A DNA stretch of 64,000 nt from Nocardia cyriacigeorgica (GCF_005863245.1 NZ_VBUT01000003.1:310001-374000); one strand, 5' to 3'; shown: positions 8,811-17,686, numbered from the stretch's first letter. Notes: generated by a model from the sequence alone, not told the origin. Program-made: numbers and translations.

Positions 8811-9176
8811 ATGACCCTGCCGAACCCGGACGCCGAATCCGACGATGACGAGGAGGAGATCGACTACCGATTCACCCTCGCCAACGAACGAACCTTTCTG
8901 GCCTGGATGCGCACTTCGCTCGGCCTGCTCGCGGGCGGCGTCGCCGTGCACACCCTGGTGGAACCGTTCCACCTGGCCGGATTCCGGCGCGCGATCGTGC
9001 TGTGCTGTCTTGTTTTGGCCTTCGTGCTCGCCGTCGGCGCCTACAGTCATTGGCGTCGCGTCGGTGAAGCCATGCGACGGGGAGGCCCGCTGCCGGGCAC
9101 CGTTCTGGTGCCGATCCTGTCCGCAGGGATCACCGTCATCGCGCTGCTCGCCTGCATTGCGGTGCTCCTGCGATGA
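8811..9176 (+). CDS. DUF202/YidH-family small membrane protein
   Basis: A 121-residue protein with an acidic N terminus (ESDDDEEEIDYRF) and the DUF202 signature LANERTFLAWMRTSLGLLAGGVAV, then three transmembrane helices (about 37-52, 62-80 and 98-119). The function of DUF202 proteins is not established; the signature resembles VTC-complex membrane domains. Its last bases overlap the ATG of the next gene (ATGA at 9173-9176), so it forms a coupled pair with a second DUF202 protein, the arrangement of YidH/YidG in E. coli. Confidence 0.9.
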   Translation: MTLPNPDAESDDDEEEIDYRFTLANERTFLAWMRTSLGLLAGGVAVHTLVEPFHLAGFRRAIVLCCLVLAFVLAVGAYSHWRRVGEAMRRGGPLPGTVLVPILSAGITVIALLACIAVLLR

Positions 9177-9481
9177 CGCGCCCGGGCCTGGCCGCCGAGC
9201 GCACGGCACTGGCGTGGCGTCGCAGTGCCCTCGGCGCCACCGCGGTGACGATGCTGCTGCTGAACGCCGCTGTCGCCGACGGCTGGCGCGCCACCTCGAT
9301 CGCCCCGCTCGCCGCCGCACTCACCATGGCCGTACTCGCAGTGGTCGGCACCCTGCGCAGCCACGATCTGCGCCACGGCCGTAACCGGCACGGCACCCTC
9401 GCCATCCGCCTGGCAATGGCCTCCACCGCTCTCACTGCGCTGGTCGCGGTAGTGATCGGCATGACGCATCCGCTCCGCTAG
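9173..9481 (+). CDS. DUF202/YidG-family small membrane protein
   Basis: A 102-residue partner of the preceding gene, also DUF202, with the shortened signature LAAERTALAWRRSALGATAVTML and three predicted helices (about 22-37, 42-58 and 80-97). ATG 9173 overlaps the upstream stop by four bases. Two neighbouring DUF202 genes usually form a unit, and the products probably act as one membrane complex; this is inference from the coupling. Downstream, 9482-9710 holds no gene I can support before the convergent DUF1990 gene. Confidence 0.88.
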   Translation: MTRPGLAAERTALAWRRSALGATAVTMLLLNAAVADGWRATSIAPLAAALTMAVLAVVGTLRSHDLRHGRNRHGTLAIRLAMASTALTALVAVVIGMTHPLR

Positions 9482-9710
9482 CGACCGACACCTAGTCCGC
9501 ACCGGATCGAACCGCACCACCCCACATCGGACCGCGCCGCGCCGCACGCAGCCCACCAGGTCGCGCAGGGCTTTGCTGTACCGCGCCATCTCGTGCGACG
9601 CGCCCCTGCGCCGATGCGCTGCACCGAGTGGGGTGCGCCGGCGGTGACCGTGGGATCGGGCTCACTCCGACGCACGCAGTTCACATCCACGCGTGCGACT
9701 GGGCATGGCG

Positions 9711-10226
9711 CTAGGCGGAACTCGGTAGTGCGTCGATGTATTTGCCCGCGATGACGCGTTGGACGAGGCGGGCCACCGGGCCGCCGAGGCGGGTGTACCA
9801 GGCGGCTGCGCGGGAGAAGGCGGTGACGAGGCCGTAGACGCTGTCGTCGGCGGGGTCGTATTCGACGGCGAACAGTTCCTCCCCGGACTCCGGGTGGCCG
9901 GGCAGGGTGCCGTAGGCGAAGCCACGGCGGTTCGGCTCGTCCAGCACATAGACGACTCGGCACGGCGCGGTGATCGCCAGCGGCCCGACACCGAGGCGCA
10001 CGGTGAGCAGGGTGCCCGGCTCGGCGGTCAGGGTGCTCGCGGTGCGGAAGATGCCGGTGCCGCGCTGCATGCGATACGCGATGACCGCGTCACCGGCGAG
10101 ATCGAACAGCTCCCGGCCGTGGCCGATGCGCCTGCGCAGCGAGAACTGGTGATAGCCGGCCGGCAGCGGGCCTTTCGTGGCACCGACCTCGGCGTAGGTA
10201 AACGGCGCGTCTTCCGGGTTCTGCAT
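9711..10226 (-). CDS. DUF1990 family protein
   Basis: A 171-residue protein of the actinobacterial and plant DUF1990 family (START-like fold, function unknown). Recognised from the N-terminal YAEVGATKGPLPAGYHQFSLRRRIGHG, the central GVGPLAITAPCRVVYVLDEPNRRGFAYGTLPGHPESGEE and the end FSRAAAWYTRLGGPVARLVQRVIAGKY. ATG 10226 (MQNPEDAPFTYAEVG) is preferred to an upstream frame-open ATG at 10268 that would overlap the M23 gene. There is no signal peptide. Its start is 7 bp from the stop of the M23 gene upstream on the same strand, so they are probably cotranscribed. Confidence 0.88.
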   Translation of the reverse strand: MQNPEDAPFTYAEVGATKGPLPAGYHQFSLRRRIGHGRELFDLAGDAVIAYRMQRGTGIFRTASTLTAEPGTLLTVRLGVGPLAITAPCRVVYVLDEPNRRGFAYGTLPGHPESGEELFAVEYDPADDSVYGLVTAFSRAAAWYTRLGGPVARLVQRVIAGKYIDALPSSA

Positions 10227-10233
10227 GCCTCGA

Positions 10234-10833
10234 TCATGGCCTGTGCACTGCCGGCGGGGAAGTTCCACGCAACGGCTTCAACCGCATCGGGCCCAGCTGC
10301 AACAGTCCGAGCGGATCCAGGTATTCGCGCCCACCCCGGCCGGTCGACTCGCGCCGCAGCCCCCAATGCAGACATGCCGCCGCCGCGCAGCCTTCGTGCC
10401 CGGCCTCCAACACCCCGATCCGGCTGCCCCGCACCACCCGACGACCGACCGAAACCTCGGCCGTCACCGGCTCGTAGGTGGTGCGCAGCCCGCCCGCATG
10501 ATCGATCGAGACCACCGGCTTGCCCGCCACCGACCCCGCGAAAACAACGATCCCGTCGCCCGCAGCGAGCACCGGCTGCCCGGGCGAACCCGCCAGATCT
10601 ACGCCACGATGCCCGGGGAGCCAGTTCTGCGGCGGCTTCTCGAACCGCCGCTCCACCGCGGGCCGCGGCCGCAACGGCCAATCGAATCGCGTGGCCGGCG
10701 CCGCCCCGGCAACCTGCCCACCCGCCGCCAGTAGCGCCCCGGCCAGCAGCAGACAAGCCAGCCGCCCGGCCGCCACCCGGGAACCCGGTAGCCCGGCTAC
10801 CCCTGACGAGACCGGCCCACCTGTACCACTCAC
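10234..10833 (-). CDS. Secreted M23-type peptidase domain protein (Rv2891-like)
   Basis: A 199-residue exported protein with an N-terminal signal or anchor segment at about 23-45 (GRLACLLLAGALLAAGGQVAGAAPA) and an M23 lysostaphin-like domain: FDWPLRP, GHRGVDLAG (zinc ligands His and Asp of HxxxD), GIVVFAGSVAGKPVVSIDHAGGLRTTYEPV and CLHWGLRR. M23 enzymes cut peptidoglycan cross-bridges. Here the usual HxH motif reads CLH, so the second zinc His is present but the general-base His is Cys, as I recall for the mycobacterial homologue; activity is doubtful. The GTG 10833 start lies 6 bp after the stop of the gene before it. Position near rpsB is conserved in M. tuberculosis. Confidence 0.88.
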   Translation of the reverse strand: MSGTGGPVSSGVAGLPGSRVAAGRLACLLLAGALLAAGGQVAGAAPATRFDWPLRPRPAVERRFEKPPQNWLPGHRGVDLAGSPGQPVLAAGDGIVVFAGSVAGKPVVSIDHAGGLRTTYEPVTAEVSVGRRVVRGSRIGVLEAGHEGCAAAACLHWGLRRESTGRGGREYLDPLGLLQLGPMRLKPLRGTSPPAVHRP

Positions 10834-10839
10834 CGGCGC

Positions 10840-11337
10840 TCATCGTGATCCGGACGGCGTGCGGGGCAGCGGCGCAGTTCGCACCAAGCCCCGCAGCAAC
10901 GGCCCGAGTACACAGGCCGATCCGCTACTGAGCGCCGCACACCCTTCGGGTTGGCGGTGTCGTGGCGCGGCGGCCACCTCACCGTCTGGTCCGGTCGCGA
11001 CGAACAGCCCGACCAGCAGCCCCAACGGCAGCAGGCCCGACAGCAGCCTGCGCACGATTCGGGCACCACCGGCGCCGCGCGAGCCGCCGACGGACCATCG
11101 GCCCGGCGCGGCGCTGCGTTCGGCGCTACGGCTGGCCGCGCGGCTACTGCTGGCCGTGCCGCTACGGCTGGCCACGCGGCTACTGCTGGCCATGCCGCTA
11201 CTGCTGGCCAACGGGCTACCGCCGCCCGACGCGCTACCGCCGTCCAACGCCCTGTCGCCGGGCGGTGATGCGACTGCGGCCAGCGGCTGGGCGGGCCGAA
11301 TCGATGGTGCGGATGAGGAGTCACAGGGAGGTGTCAT
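10840..11337 (-). CDS. Hypothetical single-pass membrane protein with hexapeptide repeats
   Basis: A 165-residue frame directly upstream of, and 6 bp from, the M23 gene. Residues 1-40 are low-complexity Ser/Ala/Pro/Gly. Residues about 42-75 carry six-residue repeats of the form ASSSRV/ASRSGT/ASSSRA, encoded by the 18-bp DNA repeat. A transmembrane helix follows at about 96-114 (LLSGLLPLGLLVGLFVA), then a short outer part with two Cys. The close junction to the M23 gene and the helix speak for a real gene. The lack of a good ribosome site at ATG 11337 and an equally open neighbouring frame (10830-11324, PAVA repeats) speak against it. No family is recognised. Confidence 0.45.
   Translation of the reverse strand: MTPPCDSSSAPSIRPAQPLAAVASPPGDRALDGGSASGGGSPLASSSGMASSSRVASRSGTASSSRAASRSAERSAAPGRWSVGGSRGAGGARIVRRLLSGLLPLGLLVGLFVATGPDGEVAAAPRHRQPEGCAALSSGSACVLGPLLRGLVRTAPLPRTPSGSR
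11116..11223. repeat. 18-bp tandem repeat, about six units
   Basis: Units begin with GGCC at 11134, 11152, 11170, 11188 and 11206, exactly 18 bp apart, with a degenerate unit at 11116; the consensus is GGCCRYGCSGCTACTGCT. Five units are closely similar. The period is a multiple of three, so every frame across it encodes a hexapeptide repeat. Confidence 0.85.
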
Positions 11338-11704
11338 GGCTCAACTGTGGCGTGCCCGGGAGCCGCCGAACGGCCCCGATCCACCGCCTGTGGACAACCC
11401 CGACTGATGTGGATAAACCCTCTTTCACCAGGGCGATTTCAATGGTGGTGATCCACGCCGTAGACTGATCGCGCGGTCTGTGTTTCCCATGGACCGACTT
11501 CGCGCGCCACCGTGCTCGTTCGTATGGCGCTGATCGATCCGGCCGCACTTCGCGAGAAGTGTGCCCGGTCGCGCCAGCGCAGCAATGGACGGGGAATCGT
11601 CGGCTGGTCCCGATCACGAGATCGGGTCCGGCGGTTCGGGGCGCCAGGGCAGCAGGCCGCCGGCGTGCTGCGTCAACCGGCAACGAAAGAGAGATACGGG
11701 AGCT
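11338..11704 (+). promoter_or_regulatory. rpsB upstream region
   Basis: A 367-bp gene-free stretch. It holds two DnaA-box-like nonamers (listed separately), and a possible promoter with -10 TAGACT at about 11461-11466 and a weak -35 TTCAAT 17 bp before it. A long leader of about 240 bases then runs to the rpsB ATG. Leaders of this length in front of rpsB often carry S2 autoregulation, but I could not identify a defined structure. Confidence 0.35.
11389..11416 (-). promoter_or_regulatory. Two DnaA-box-like nonamers, minus orientation
   Basis: TGTGGACAA at 11389-11397 is the complement of TTGTCCACA, the preferred mycobacterial DnaA box, and TGTGGATAA at 11408-11416 is the complement of TTATCCACA, the classical box. 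Their starts are 19 bp apart and they lie upstream of the rpsB promoter region. This is the second such pair in the window, after 3327-3352. Confidence 0.5.
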
Positions 11705-12538
11705 ATGGCTGTCGTAACAATGAAGCAGCTGCTCGACAGCGGCGCACACTTCGGGCACCAGACCCGCCGCTGGAACCCGAAGATGAAGCGGTTCATCTTC
11801 ACCGACCGCAACGGCATCTACATCATCGACCTGCAGCAGACGCTGACCTACATCGACAAGGCCTACGAGTTCGTCAAGGAGACCGTCGCCCACGGCGGCA
11901 CCGTGCTCTTCGTCGGCACCAAGAAGCAGGCCCAGGAGTCGATCGCGGCCGAGGCCACTCGCGTCGGGATGCCGTATGTCAACCAGCGCTGGCTGGGTGG
12001 CATGCTCACCAACTTCTCCACCGTGCACAAGCGCCTGCAGCGCCTCAAGGAGCTCGAGGCCATGGAGCAGACCGGTGGCTTCGAGGGTCGCACCAAGAAG
12101 GAAATCCTCATGCTCACGCGTGAGATGAACAAGCTGGACCGCACCCTCGGCGGTATCCGCGACATGCAGAAGGTGCCCTCGGCCATCTGGGTCGTCGACA
12201 CCAACAAGGAGCACATCGCCGTCGGCGAGGCCCGCAAGCTGAACATCCCGGTCATCGCGATCCTGGACACCAACTGCGACCCCGACCTGGTCGACTACCC
12301 GATCCCGGGTAACGACGACGCGATCCGGTCGGCCGCGCTGCTGACCAAGGTGGTCGCCTCCGCCGTCGCCGAGGGCGTGCAGGCCCGCGCCGGCCGCGCC
12401 GCCGGTGACGACAAGCCCGAGGCGGGCGCAGGCGAGCCGCTGGCCGAGTGGGAGCAGGAGCTGCTGGCGCAGGCCGCCCCCGCCGCCGAGGCTCCCGCCG
12501 CCGAGGCCGCTCCGACCGAGACCCCGGCCGAGGCCTGA
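11705..12538 (+). CDS. rpsB: 30S ribosomal protein S2
   Basis: S2 binds late on the 30S head-platform region with S1. [32 protein letters not shown] is the standard start; further S2 blocks are [20 protein letters not shown] and [17 protein letters not shown], ending [19 protein letters not shown]. It is 277 residues long, with an Ala/Glu/Pro-rich C-terminal tail of about 50 residues, as in other high-GC actinobacteria. ATG 11705 follows a GGGAG at 11697-11701. It is followed by tsf after a 100-bp gap with an inverted repeat, the conserved rpsB-tsf arrangement. Confidence 0.98.
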   Translation: MAVVTMKQLLDSGAHFGHQTRRWNPKMKRFIFTDRNGIYIIDLQQTLTYIDKAYEFVKETVAHGGTVLFVGTKKQAQESIAAEATRVGMPYVNQRWLGGMLTNFSTVHKRLQRLKELEAMEQTGGFEGRTKKEILMLTREMNKLDRTLGGIRDMQKVPSAIWVVDTNKEHIAVGEARKLNIPVIAILDTNCDPDLVDYPIPGNDDAIRSAALLTKVVASAVAEGVQARAGRAAGDDKPEAGAGEPLAEWEQELLAQAAPAAEAPAAEAAPTETPAEA

Positions 12539-12560
12539 GTTTCGGCGTCATCCGCTGTTC

Positions 12561-12600
12561 CAGTGGTGGCCACCTGGCACTGCCATCGTGGCCACCACTG
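12561..12600 (+). terminator. Inverted repeat between rpsB and tsf, possible attenuator
   Basis: Two perfectly complementary 13-base arms (12561-12573, CAGTGGTGGCCAC, and 12588-12600) enclose a 14-base loop. There is no T-tract. In E. coli a partial terminator in the same place lowers tsf relative to rpsB, and a similar role is plausible here. Confidence 0.55.
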
Positions 12601-12638
12601 CCCGGTACCTCAACCTTTTCGAAGGAGGCTCGCCCCCG

Positions 12639-13463
12639 ATGGCGAACTACACCGCCGCTGACGTGAAGCGGCTCCGGGAGCTGACCGGCTCCGGGATGAT
12701 GGACTGCAAGAACGCGCTGGCCGAGACCGACGGTGATTTCGACAAGGCCGTCGAGCTGCTGCGCATCAAGGGCGCCAAGGACGTCGGCAAGCGTGCCGAG
12801 CGCACCACCGCCGAAGGCCTGGTCGTCGCCAAGGACGGCGTCATGGTCGAGATCAACTCCGAGACCGACTTCGTCGCCAAGAACGCCGAGTTCCAGGGGC
12901 TGGCCGACCAGATCGTCACCGCCGCCGCGGCCGCCAAGCCGGCCGACCTGGAGGCGCTGAAGGCGCTGGACCTGGGCGGCAAGACCGTCGACGCCGCGGT
13001 GCAGGAACTGGCCGCCAAGATCGGCGAGAAGCTGGAGCTGCGCCGCGTGGTCTCCTTTGACGGCCCGGTCGCCACCTACCTGCACAAGCGGGCCTCGGAC
13101 CTGCCGCCGGCCGTCGGCGTGCTGGTCGAGTACACCGGTTCCGGTGACGCCGCCGCCGAGGCCGCGCGTGCCGCCGCCATGCAGGTCGCCGCCCTCAAGG
13201 CCAAGTACGTGACCCGCGACGAGGTTCCGGCCGACATCGTGGAGAACGAGCGCCGCATCGCCGAGCAGACCGCTCGCGAGGAAGGCAAGCCCGAGGCCGC
13301 GCTGCCGAAGATCACCGAGGGCCGCGTCAACGGCTTCTTCAAGGATGTCGTCCTGCTCGAGCAGGCGTCGGTCACCGATTCGAAGAAGACCGTCAAGGCC
13401 CTGCTGGACGAGGCCGGTGTCACCGTGACCCGCTTCGCCCGGTTCGAGGTCGGCGCGAGCTAG
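12639..13463 (+). CDS. tsf: Elongation factor Ts
   Basis: Guanine nucleotide exchange factor that recharges EF-Tu with GTP. It begins [39 protein letters not shown] (UBA-like domain), followed by the EF-Tu-contact motif [12 protein letters not shown] at about residues 69-80, two core subdomains and the C-terminal module ending in [10 protein letters not shown]. Length is 274 residues, normal for the group. A strong GAAGGAGG at 12621-12628 lies 10 bases before ATG 12639. A stable hairpin follows the stop. Confidence 0.98.
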   Translation: MANYTAADVKRLRELTGSGMMDCKNALAETDGDFDKAVELLRIKGAKDVGKRAERTTAEGLVVAKDGVMVEINSETDFVAKNAEFQGLADQIVTAAAAAKPADLEALKALDLGGKTVDAAVQELAAKIGEKLELRRVVSFDGPVATYLHKRASDLPPAVGVLVEYTGSGDAAAEAARAAAMQVAALKAKYVTRDEVPADIVENERRIAEQTAREEGKPEAALPKITEGRVNGFFKDVVLLEQASVTDSKKTVKALLDEAGVTVTRFARFEVGAS

Positions 13464-13482
13464 AGCCCTCGCGCGAAGAGCG

Positions 13483-13529
13483 AGAAGGCCCCTCGTCGCA
13501 CCGATCATCCGGTCGACGGGGGGCCTTCT
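13483..13529 (+). terminator. Terminator after tsf
   Basis: The arm AGAAGGCCCCTCGTCG (13483-13498) pairs with the stretch ending GGGGGCCTTCT at 13529, with one extra G in the right arm; the loop is about 14 bases. There is no T-run, as is usual for actinobacterial terminators. It ends the rpsB-tsf unit before pyrH. Confidence 0.75.
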
Positions 13530-13657
13530 GCTGCCGCTCCAACCGAATAGGGCAGGATAGGGACGCTCTGCGTTGCCGACTGTCTGATGCCGCCGGGCCC
13601 GGATCTCGGGCAGGCGCCAGCCGAGAACATGCCGATCGCCGAAGGAGACCCAGACCG

Positions 13658-14386
13658 ATGACCGACCCGGGGACCGACCGCCCAGGATATCGCCGGGTAC
13701 TGCTGAAACTCGGCGGTGAGATGTTCGGCGGCGGCAAGGTGGGGCTCGATCCGGACGTCGTCCAGACGGTGGCCGAGCAGATCGCCGAGATCGTCGCGAC
13801 CGGTGTGCAGGTGGCCGTGGTGATCGGCGGCGGCAACTTCTTCCGCGGTGCCGAACTCGAAGAGCGCGGCATGGAACGGGCACGCTCGGATTACATGGGC
13901 ATGCTCGGCACCGTGATGAACAGCCTTGCGCTGCAGGACTTCCTGCAGAAGCAGGGCATCGACACCCGGGTGCAGACGGCGATCACCATGGGCCAGGTCG
14001 CCGAGCCGTATCTGCCGTTGCGGGCCAAGCGGCATCTGGAGAAGGGCCGCGTGGTGATCTTCGGCGCCGGTATGGGCATGCCGTACTTCTCCACCGACAC
14101 CACCGCGGCGCAGCGCGCGCTCGAGATCGGCGCCGATGTGGTGCTGATGGCCAAGGCCGTCGACGGTGTGTTCACCGCCGACCCGCGGGTCGATCCGGCG
14201 GCCACGATGTACACCGAGATCACCCATAAAGAGGCGATCGAACGCGACCTGAAGGTCGCCGACGCCACGGCGTTCAGCCTGTGCATGGACAACCAGATGC
14301 CGATCCTGGTGTTCAATTTGTTGACCAAGGGCAATATCGCCCGGGCTGTCGCCGGTGAGAAGATCGGCACATTGGTTCGTTCCTGA
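13658..14386 (+). CDS. pyrH: UMP kinase
   Basis: Phosphorylates UMP to UDP in pyrimidine synthesis; the bacterial enzyme is a hexamer of the amino-acid-kinase fold. Visible are [14 protein letters not shown] (ATP-binding Lys and Gly loop, residues 14-27), [28 protein letters not shown] (UMP binding), [11 protein letters not shown] and [12 protein letters not shown]. At 242 residues it is typical. GAAGGAG about 12 bases before ATG 13658 supports the start. It is followed by frr after 51 bp. Confidence 0.97.
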   Translation: MTDPGTDRPGYRRVLLKLGGEMFGGGKVGLDPDVVQTVAEQIAEIVATGVQVAVVIGGGNFFRGAELEERGMERARSDYMGMLGTVMNSLALQDFLQKQGIDTRVQTAITMGQVAEPYLPLRAKRHLEKGRVVIFGAGMGMPYFSTDTTAAQRALEIGADVVLMAKAVDGVFTADPRVDPAATMYTEITHKEAIERDLKVADATAFSLCMDNQMPILVFNLLTKGNIARAVAGEKIGTLVRS

Positions 14387-14437
14387 CCCCGCGAGCCCGC
14401 GGATCATGACGATGACGACGCTGTGGAGGAAACGGTC

Positions 14438-14995
14438 GTGATTGAAGAAGCGCTCTTCGACGCCGAGGAGAAGATGGAGAAGGCCGTCTCGGTGGCGAAG
14501 GACGATCTCGGCACCATCCGCACCGGTCGGGCGAATCCGGGCATGTTCTCCCGGGTGCTGGTCGACTACTACGGATCGCCTACCCCGGTCACCCAGATGT
14601 CGAGTATCACCGTGCCGGAGCCCCGGATGGTGGTGATCAAGCCCTATGAGCAGTCGCAGCTGGGTGCGATCGAGACCGCGATCCGCAACTCCGATCTCGG
14701 CGTGAACCCGACCAACAACGGTGACATCCTGCGGATTTCGATTCCGCAGCTCACCGAGGAGCGCCGCCGCGAGATGGTCAAGCAGGCCAAGTCCAAGGGG
14801 GAGGACGCCAAGGTCGCGATCCGCAACGTGCGCCGCAAGGCGATGGAGGAACTCGGGCGCATCCAGAAGGATGGCGAGGCGGGCGAGGACGAGGTCGGGC
14901 GGGCCGAGAAGGAACTCGACAAGACCACCGCCAAATATGTCGGCCAGGTCGATGAGCTGGTCAAGCACAAGGAAGCCGAACTGCTCGAGGTCTGA
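14438..14995 (+). CDS. frr: Ribosome recycling factor
   Basis: Splits post-termination ribosomes together with EF-G. The sequence [42 protein letters not shown] is diagnostic, and the long helices of domain I ([27 protein letters not shown]) close the protein. GTG 14438 is chosen: GGAGGA at 14425-14430 is ideally spaced, and the resulting [12 protein letters not shown] matches the mycobacterial N terminus. An in-frame GTG at 14423 would lie before the ribosome site. Length is 185 residues. Conserved neighbour of pyrH and cdsA. Confidence 0.97.
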   Translation: MIEEALFDAEEKMEKAVSVAKDDLGTIRTGRANPGMFSRVLVDYYGSPTPVTQMSSITVPEPRMVVIKPYEQSQLGAIETAIRNSDLGVNPTNNGDILRISIPQLTEERRREMVKQAKSKGEDAKVAIRNVRRKAMEELGRIQKDGEAGEDEVGRAEKELDKTTAKYVGQVDELVKHKEAELLEV

Positions 14996-15045
14996 CCCAG
15001 ATCTGGCGGGCCCGCCCGGGCGGGGGACGAAACGGAAACGACGAG

Positions 15046-16020
15046 TTGAGCGACGGGACAATCGTGGCCGAGAACACCGCTGCGGCCGGTGCGGCGGGAC
15101 AACAGGCACCGGATGACGGCCCCTATGACGCCGCTACCACCGGTGCGGCGGACGCGACGCCGGGCGTGAGCGAATCGCCCGCGCCGGAACCGGCCGCGCC
15201 CAAGTCGCGGGCCGGTCGCAATCTACCGGCGGCGTTGATCGTCGGCTTCGGTCTCGGGCTCTCGCTCATCGCGATCCTGCTGTTCGTGCCGAAGGTGTTC
15301 ATCGGGGTGGCGGGCGCGGCGATCGCGGTGGCCACCTGGGAGGTCGCCAAGCGGCTGCGTGAGGCCGATGTCCTGGTGCCGCGGATTCCGTTGATCGTCG
15401 GTGGTCAGGCGGTGTTCTGGCTGGGTTGGCCGTTCGGGTCCGAGGGGGTGGCCGGGGCCTTTGCGGCGACGGCGCTGGTCTGCATGGTGTGGCGCTTGTT
15501 CGACCACGGCCTGACCACGGCCCCGCGCAACTTCCTGCGCGACACCTCGATCGCGATCTTCACCCTCGCCTGGATTCCGCTGCTCGCTTCGTTCGCGGTC
15601 CTGCTGCTGCTGGAGCCGGACGGCAACCTGCGGGTGCTGACGTTCATGATCCTGGTGGTCTGCTCCGACGTCGGCGGCTACGTCGCCGGGGTGCTGTTCG
15701 GCAGGCATCCGATGGTGCCGTCGATCAGCCCGAAGAAGTCGTGGGAGGGCTTCTGCGGTTCGCTGGTGTTCAGCGTCATCGGCGGCCTGCTCACCGTGAC
15801 GTTGTTGCTGGACGCCAATTCGATGATCGGTGTGGTGCTCGGCGTCGGCCTGGTGCTGGTGGCGACCATCGGCGATCTCATCGAATCGCAGATCAAGCGT
15901 GAACTCGGCATCAAGGACATGGGCACGCTGCTGCCGGGCCACGGCGGCATCATGGACCGGCTCGACTCGATGCTGCCTTCGGCGTTCGTGTCGTGGCTGG
16001 TACTCAGCACCCTGCTCTGA
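15046..16020 (+). CDS. cdsA: Phosphatidate cytidylyltransferase
   Basis: Makes CDP-diacylglycerol from phosphatidic acid and CTP, the precursor of cardiolipin, PI and PIMs. The first about 60 residues are a disordered Ala/Pro/Glu-rich cytoplasmic tail; about eight transmembrane helices follow. The signature SPKKSWEGFCGSLVFSVIGG and the C-terminal motif LLPGHGGIMDRLDSMLPSAF are clear, with the metal-binding Asp in MDRLDS. TTG 15046 gives 324 residues; GTG 15064 is an alternative that removes six residues. The gene follows frr, as in M. tuberculosis. Confidence 0.95.
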   Translation: MSDGTIVAENTAAAGAAGQQAPDDGPYDAATTGAADATPGVSESPAPEPAAPKSRAGRNLPAALIVGFGLGLSLIAILLFVPKVFIGVAGAAIAVATWEVAKRLREADVLVPRIPLIVGGQAVFWLGWPFGSEGVAGAFAATALVCMVWRLFDHGLTTAPRNFLRDTSIAIFTLAWIPLLASFAVLLLLEPDGNLRVLTFMILVVCSDVGGYVAGVLFGRHPMVPSISPKKSWEGFCGSLVFSVIGGLLTVTLLLDANSMIGVVLGVGLVLVATIGDLIESQIKRELGIKDMGTLLPGHGGIMDRLDSMLPSAFVSWLVLSTLL

Positions 16021-16028
16021 GGCCGGCG

Positions 16029-16358
16029 TCAGGGTCGTTTGGCGGCGCGGCGCAACTGCATGATGCGCACGCCGCCGACCAGCGCCATCACCAGCGCACC
16101 GGCGATCACCGACAGCAGCACCGACACCCCGAGCGGCATCCCGAAGGTCCAGAACAGCAGGTCGACCTCCACCCGTTCCAGGTTCTGCAGGATGAAGATC
16201 ATCAGCACGATACCCAGCAGCGCGGCCACGACGAGGCCGACCCAGGTGTATCCCGCTTTCGACTTCTCCAGCCTGCGGCGGGGGCGAGGCGTGACGGCCG
16301 GTTCCGTCTTCGGGATCGGCTCCGGCTCGGGCACCTGGTCAGCGGCGTGGGTCGACAT
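16029..16358 (-). CDS. LapA/DUF1049-type two-helix membrane protein
   Basis: A 109-residue protein: a Pro/Glu-rich cytoplasmic N terminus (about 1-35), a first helix GLVVAALLGIVLMIFILQN at about 40-58, the LapA-type turn LERVEVDLLFWTFGMPLGVSVLLSVIAGALVMALVGG and a basic C terminus. This is the DUF1049/LapA layout; in E. coli LapA helps control LPS synthesis, while the role in actinobacteria is unknown. ATG 16358 is preferred to an upstream ATG at 16388; no strong ribosome site is visible. The gene converges on cdsA with only 8 bp between stops. Confidence 0.82.
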   Translation of the reverse strand: MSTHAADQVPEPEPIPKTEPAVTPRPRRRLEKSKAGYTWVGLVVAALLGIVLMIFILQNLERVEVDLLFWTFGMPLGVSVLLSVIAGALVMALVGGVRIMQLRRAAKRP

Positions 16359-16491
16359 ATATCGATCATTCCCGATAGCTATCGCCAACGCACGGATTTC
16401 CCGCCTTACGGCGCGCTCCTACCGCCTCAGCGGGTCCGTCGAGGGGATGTGATGTGGTCGACGGCCCAGGGGATGGGACACTGGAGAAACT

Positions 16492-17601
16492 ATGACCGTC
16501 TCCCTGCCCCTGGTTTTCGATGCCCCGCGCCGTGGGATGCCGCCGCGCCACCTGGCCGATCTGGATGCCGACGGCCGCCGCGCCGCGATGGCCGAACTCG
16601 GGCTGCCCGCCTTCCGCGCCGACCAGATCGCCCGCCAGTACTACGGGCGGTTGCAGGCCGACCCGGAGCAGATGACCGACCTGCCCGCGCCGCTGCGCGC
16701 GAAGGTCGGCGAGGCCTTGTTCCCGCCGCTGCTGACCCCGGTCAAGCATGTCGCCTGCGACGGCGGCGATACCCGCAAGACGCTGTGGCGGGCCGGTGAC
16801 GGCACCCTGCTGGAGAGCGTGCTCATGCGCTACCCGGACCGGGCCACCCTGTGCATCTCCAGCCAGGCCGGCTGCGGTATGGCGTGCCCGTTCTGCGCGA
16901 CCGGTCAGGGCGGGCTGACCCGGAACCTGTCGACGGCCGAAATCGTCGACCAGGTGCGGGCCGCGGCCGCCGCACTGCGGGACGGCGAGGTGCACGGCGG
17001 TCCGGGCCGGCTGTCGAACATCGTCTTCATGGGTATGGGCGAGCCGCTCGCCAACTACAAGCGGGTGCTGAACGCGGTGCGTCGCATCACCTCACCGGCG
17101 CCGGACGGTCTCGGCATCTCCCAACGCAACGTGGTGGTCTCCACCGTCGGCCTCGCACCCGCGATCCGCAAACTGGCCGATGAAGGCCTGTCGGTGACGC
17201 TGGCGGTCTCGCTGCACACCCCCGACGACGAATTGCGCGACACACTCGTGCCGGTGAACAACCGCTGGCCGGTGGCCGAGGTGCTCGACGCCGCCCGCTA
17301 CTACGCCGACAAGACCGGTCGCCGAGTGTCGGTGGAGTACGCGCTGATTCGCGACATCAACGATCAGCCGTGGCGGGCGGACATGCTGGGGGAGAAGCTG
17401 CACAAGGCGCTGGGCTCGCGCGTGCACGTCAATGTGATCCCGCTGAACCCGACTCCGGGCAGCAAGTGGGATGCCAGCCCGAAGCCGGTGGAACAGGAAT
17501 TCGTGCGGCGAGTCAATGCCAAGGGTGTGCCGTGCACGGTGCGCGATACCCGTGGTCAGGAGATCGCGGCGGCCTGCGGGCAGCTGGCAGCCGAAGGCTG
17601 A
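16492..17601 (+). CDS. rlmN: Dual-specificity rRNA/tRNA adenine C2-methyltransferase RlmN
   Basis: Radical-SAM enzyme that methylates C2 of A2503 in 23S rRNA and A37 in some tRNAs. The iron-sulfur cluster motif CGMACPFC has Cys128, Cys132 and Cys135. The N-terminal RlmN helical domain includes [52 protein letters not shown] and the [12 protein letters not shown] motif (SAM binding) are typical. The partner Cys near the C terminus is in [24 protein letters not shown] 16492 gives 369 residues. Confidence 0.97.
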   Translation: MTVSLPLVFDAPRRGMPPRHLADLDADGRRAAMAELGLPAFRADQIARQYYGRLQADPEQMTDLPAPLRAKVGEALFPPLLTPVKHVACDGGDTRKTLWRAGDGTLLESVLMRYPDRATLCISSQAGCGMACPFCATGQGGLTRNLSTAEIVDQVRAAAAALRDGEVHGGPGRLSNIVFMGMGEPLANYKRVLNAVRRITSPAPDGLGISQRNVVVSTVGLAPAIRKLADEGLSVTLAVSLHTPDDELRDTLVPVNNRWPVAEVLDAARYYADKTGRRVSVEYALIRDINDQPWRADMLGEKLHKALGSRVHVNVIPLNPTPGSKWDASPKPVEQEFVRRVNAKGVPCTVRDTRGQEIAAACGQLAAEG

Positions 17602-17618
17602 GCCGTTCGAAGTGGACT

Positions 17619-17659
17619 GTGCCCCGGGTGGCGGTCGGGAGACCGCGCCGCCGGGGCAC
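17619..17659. terminator. Bidirectional hairpin between rlmN and the DUF2631 gene
   Basis: GTGCCCCGG at 17619-17627 pairs with CCGGGGCAC at 17651-17659, with further inner pairing of GGCGGTC with GACCGCGCC. It sits between two convergent genes and probably serves both. Confidence 0.65.
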
Positions 17660-17686
17660 CGGTGATCGAGTACGCGCTCGCTGGGA

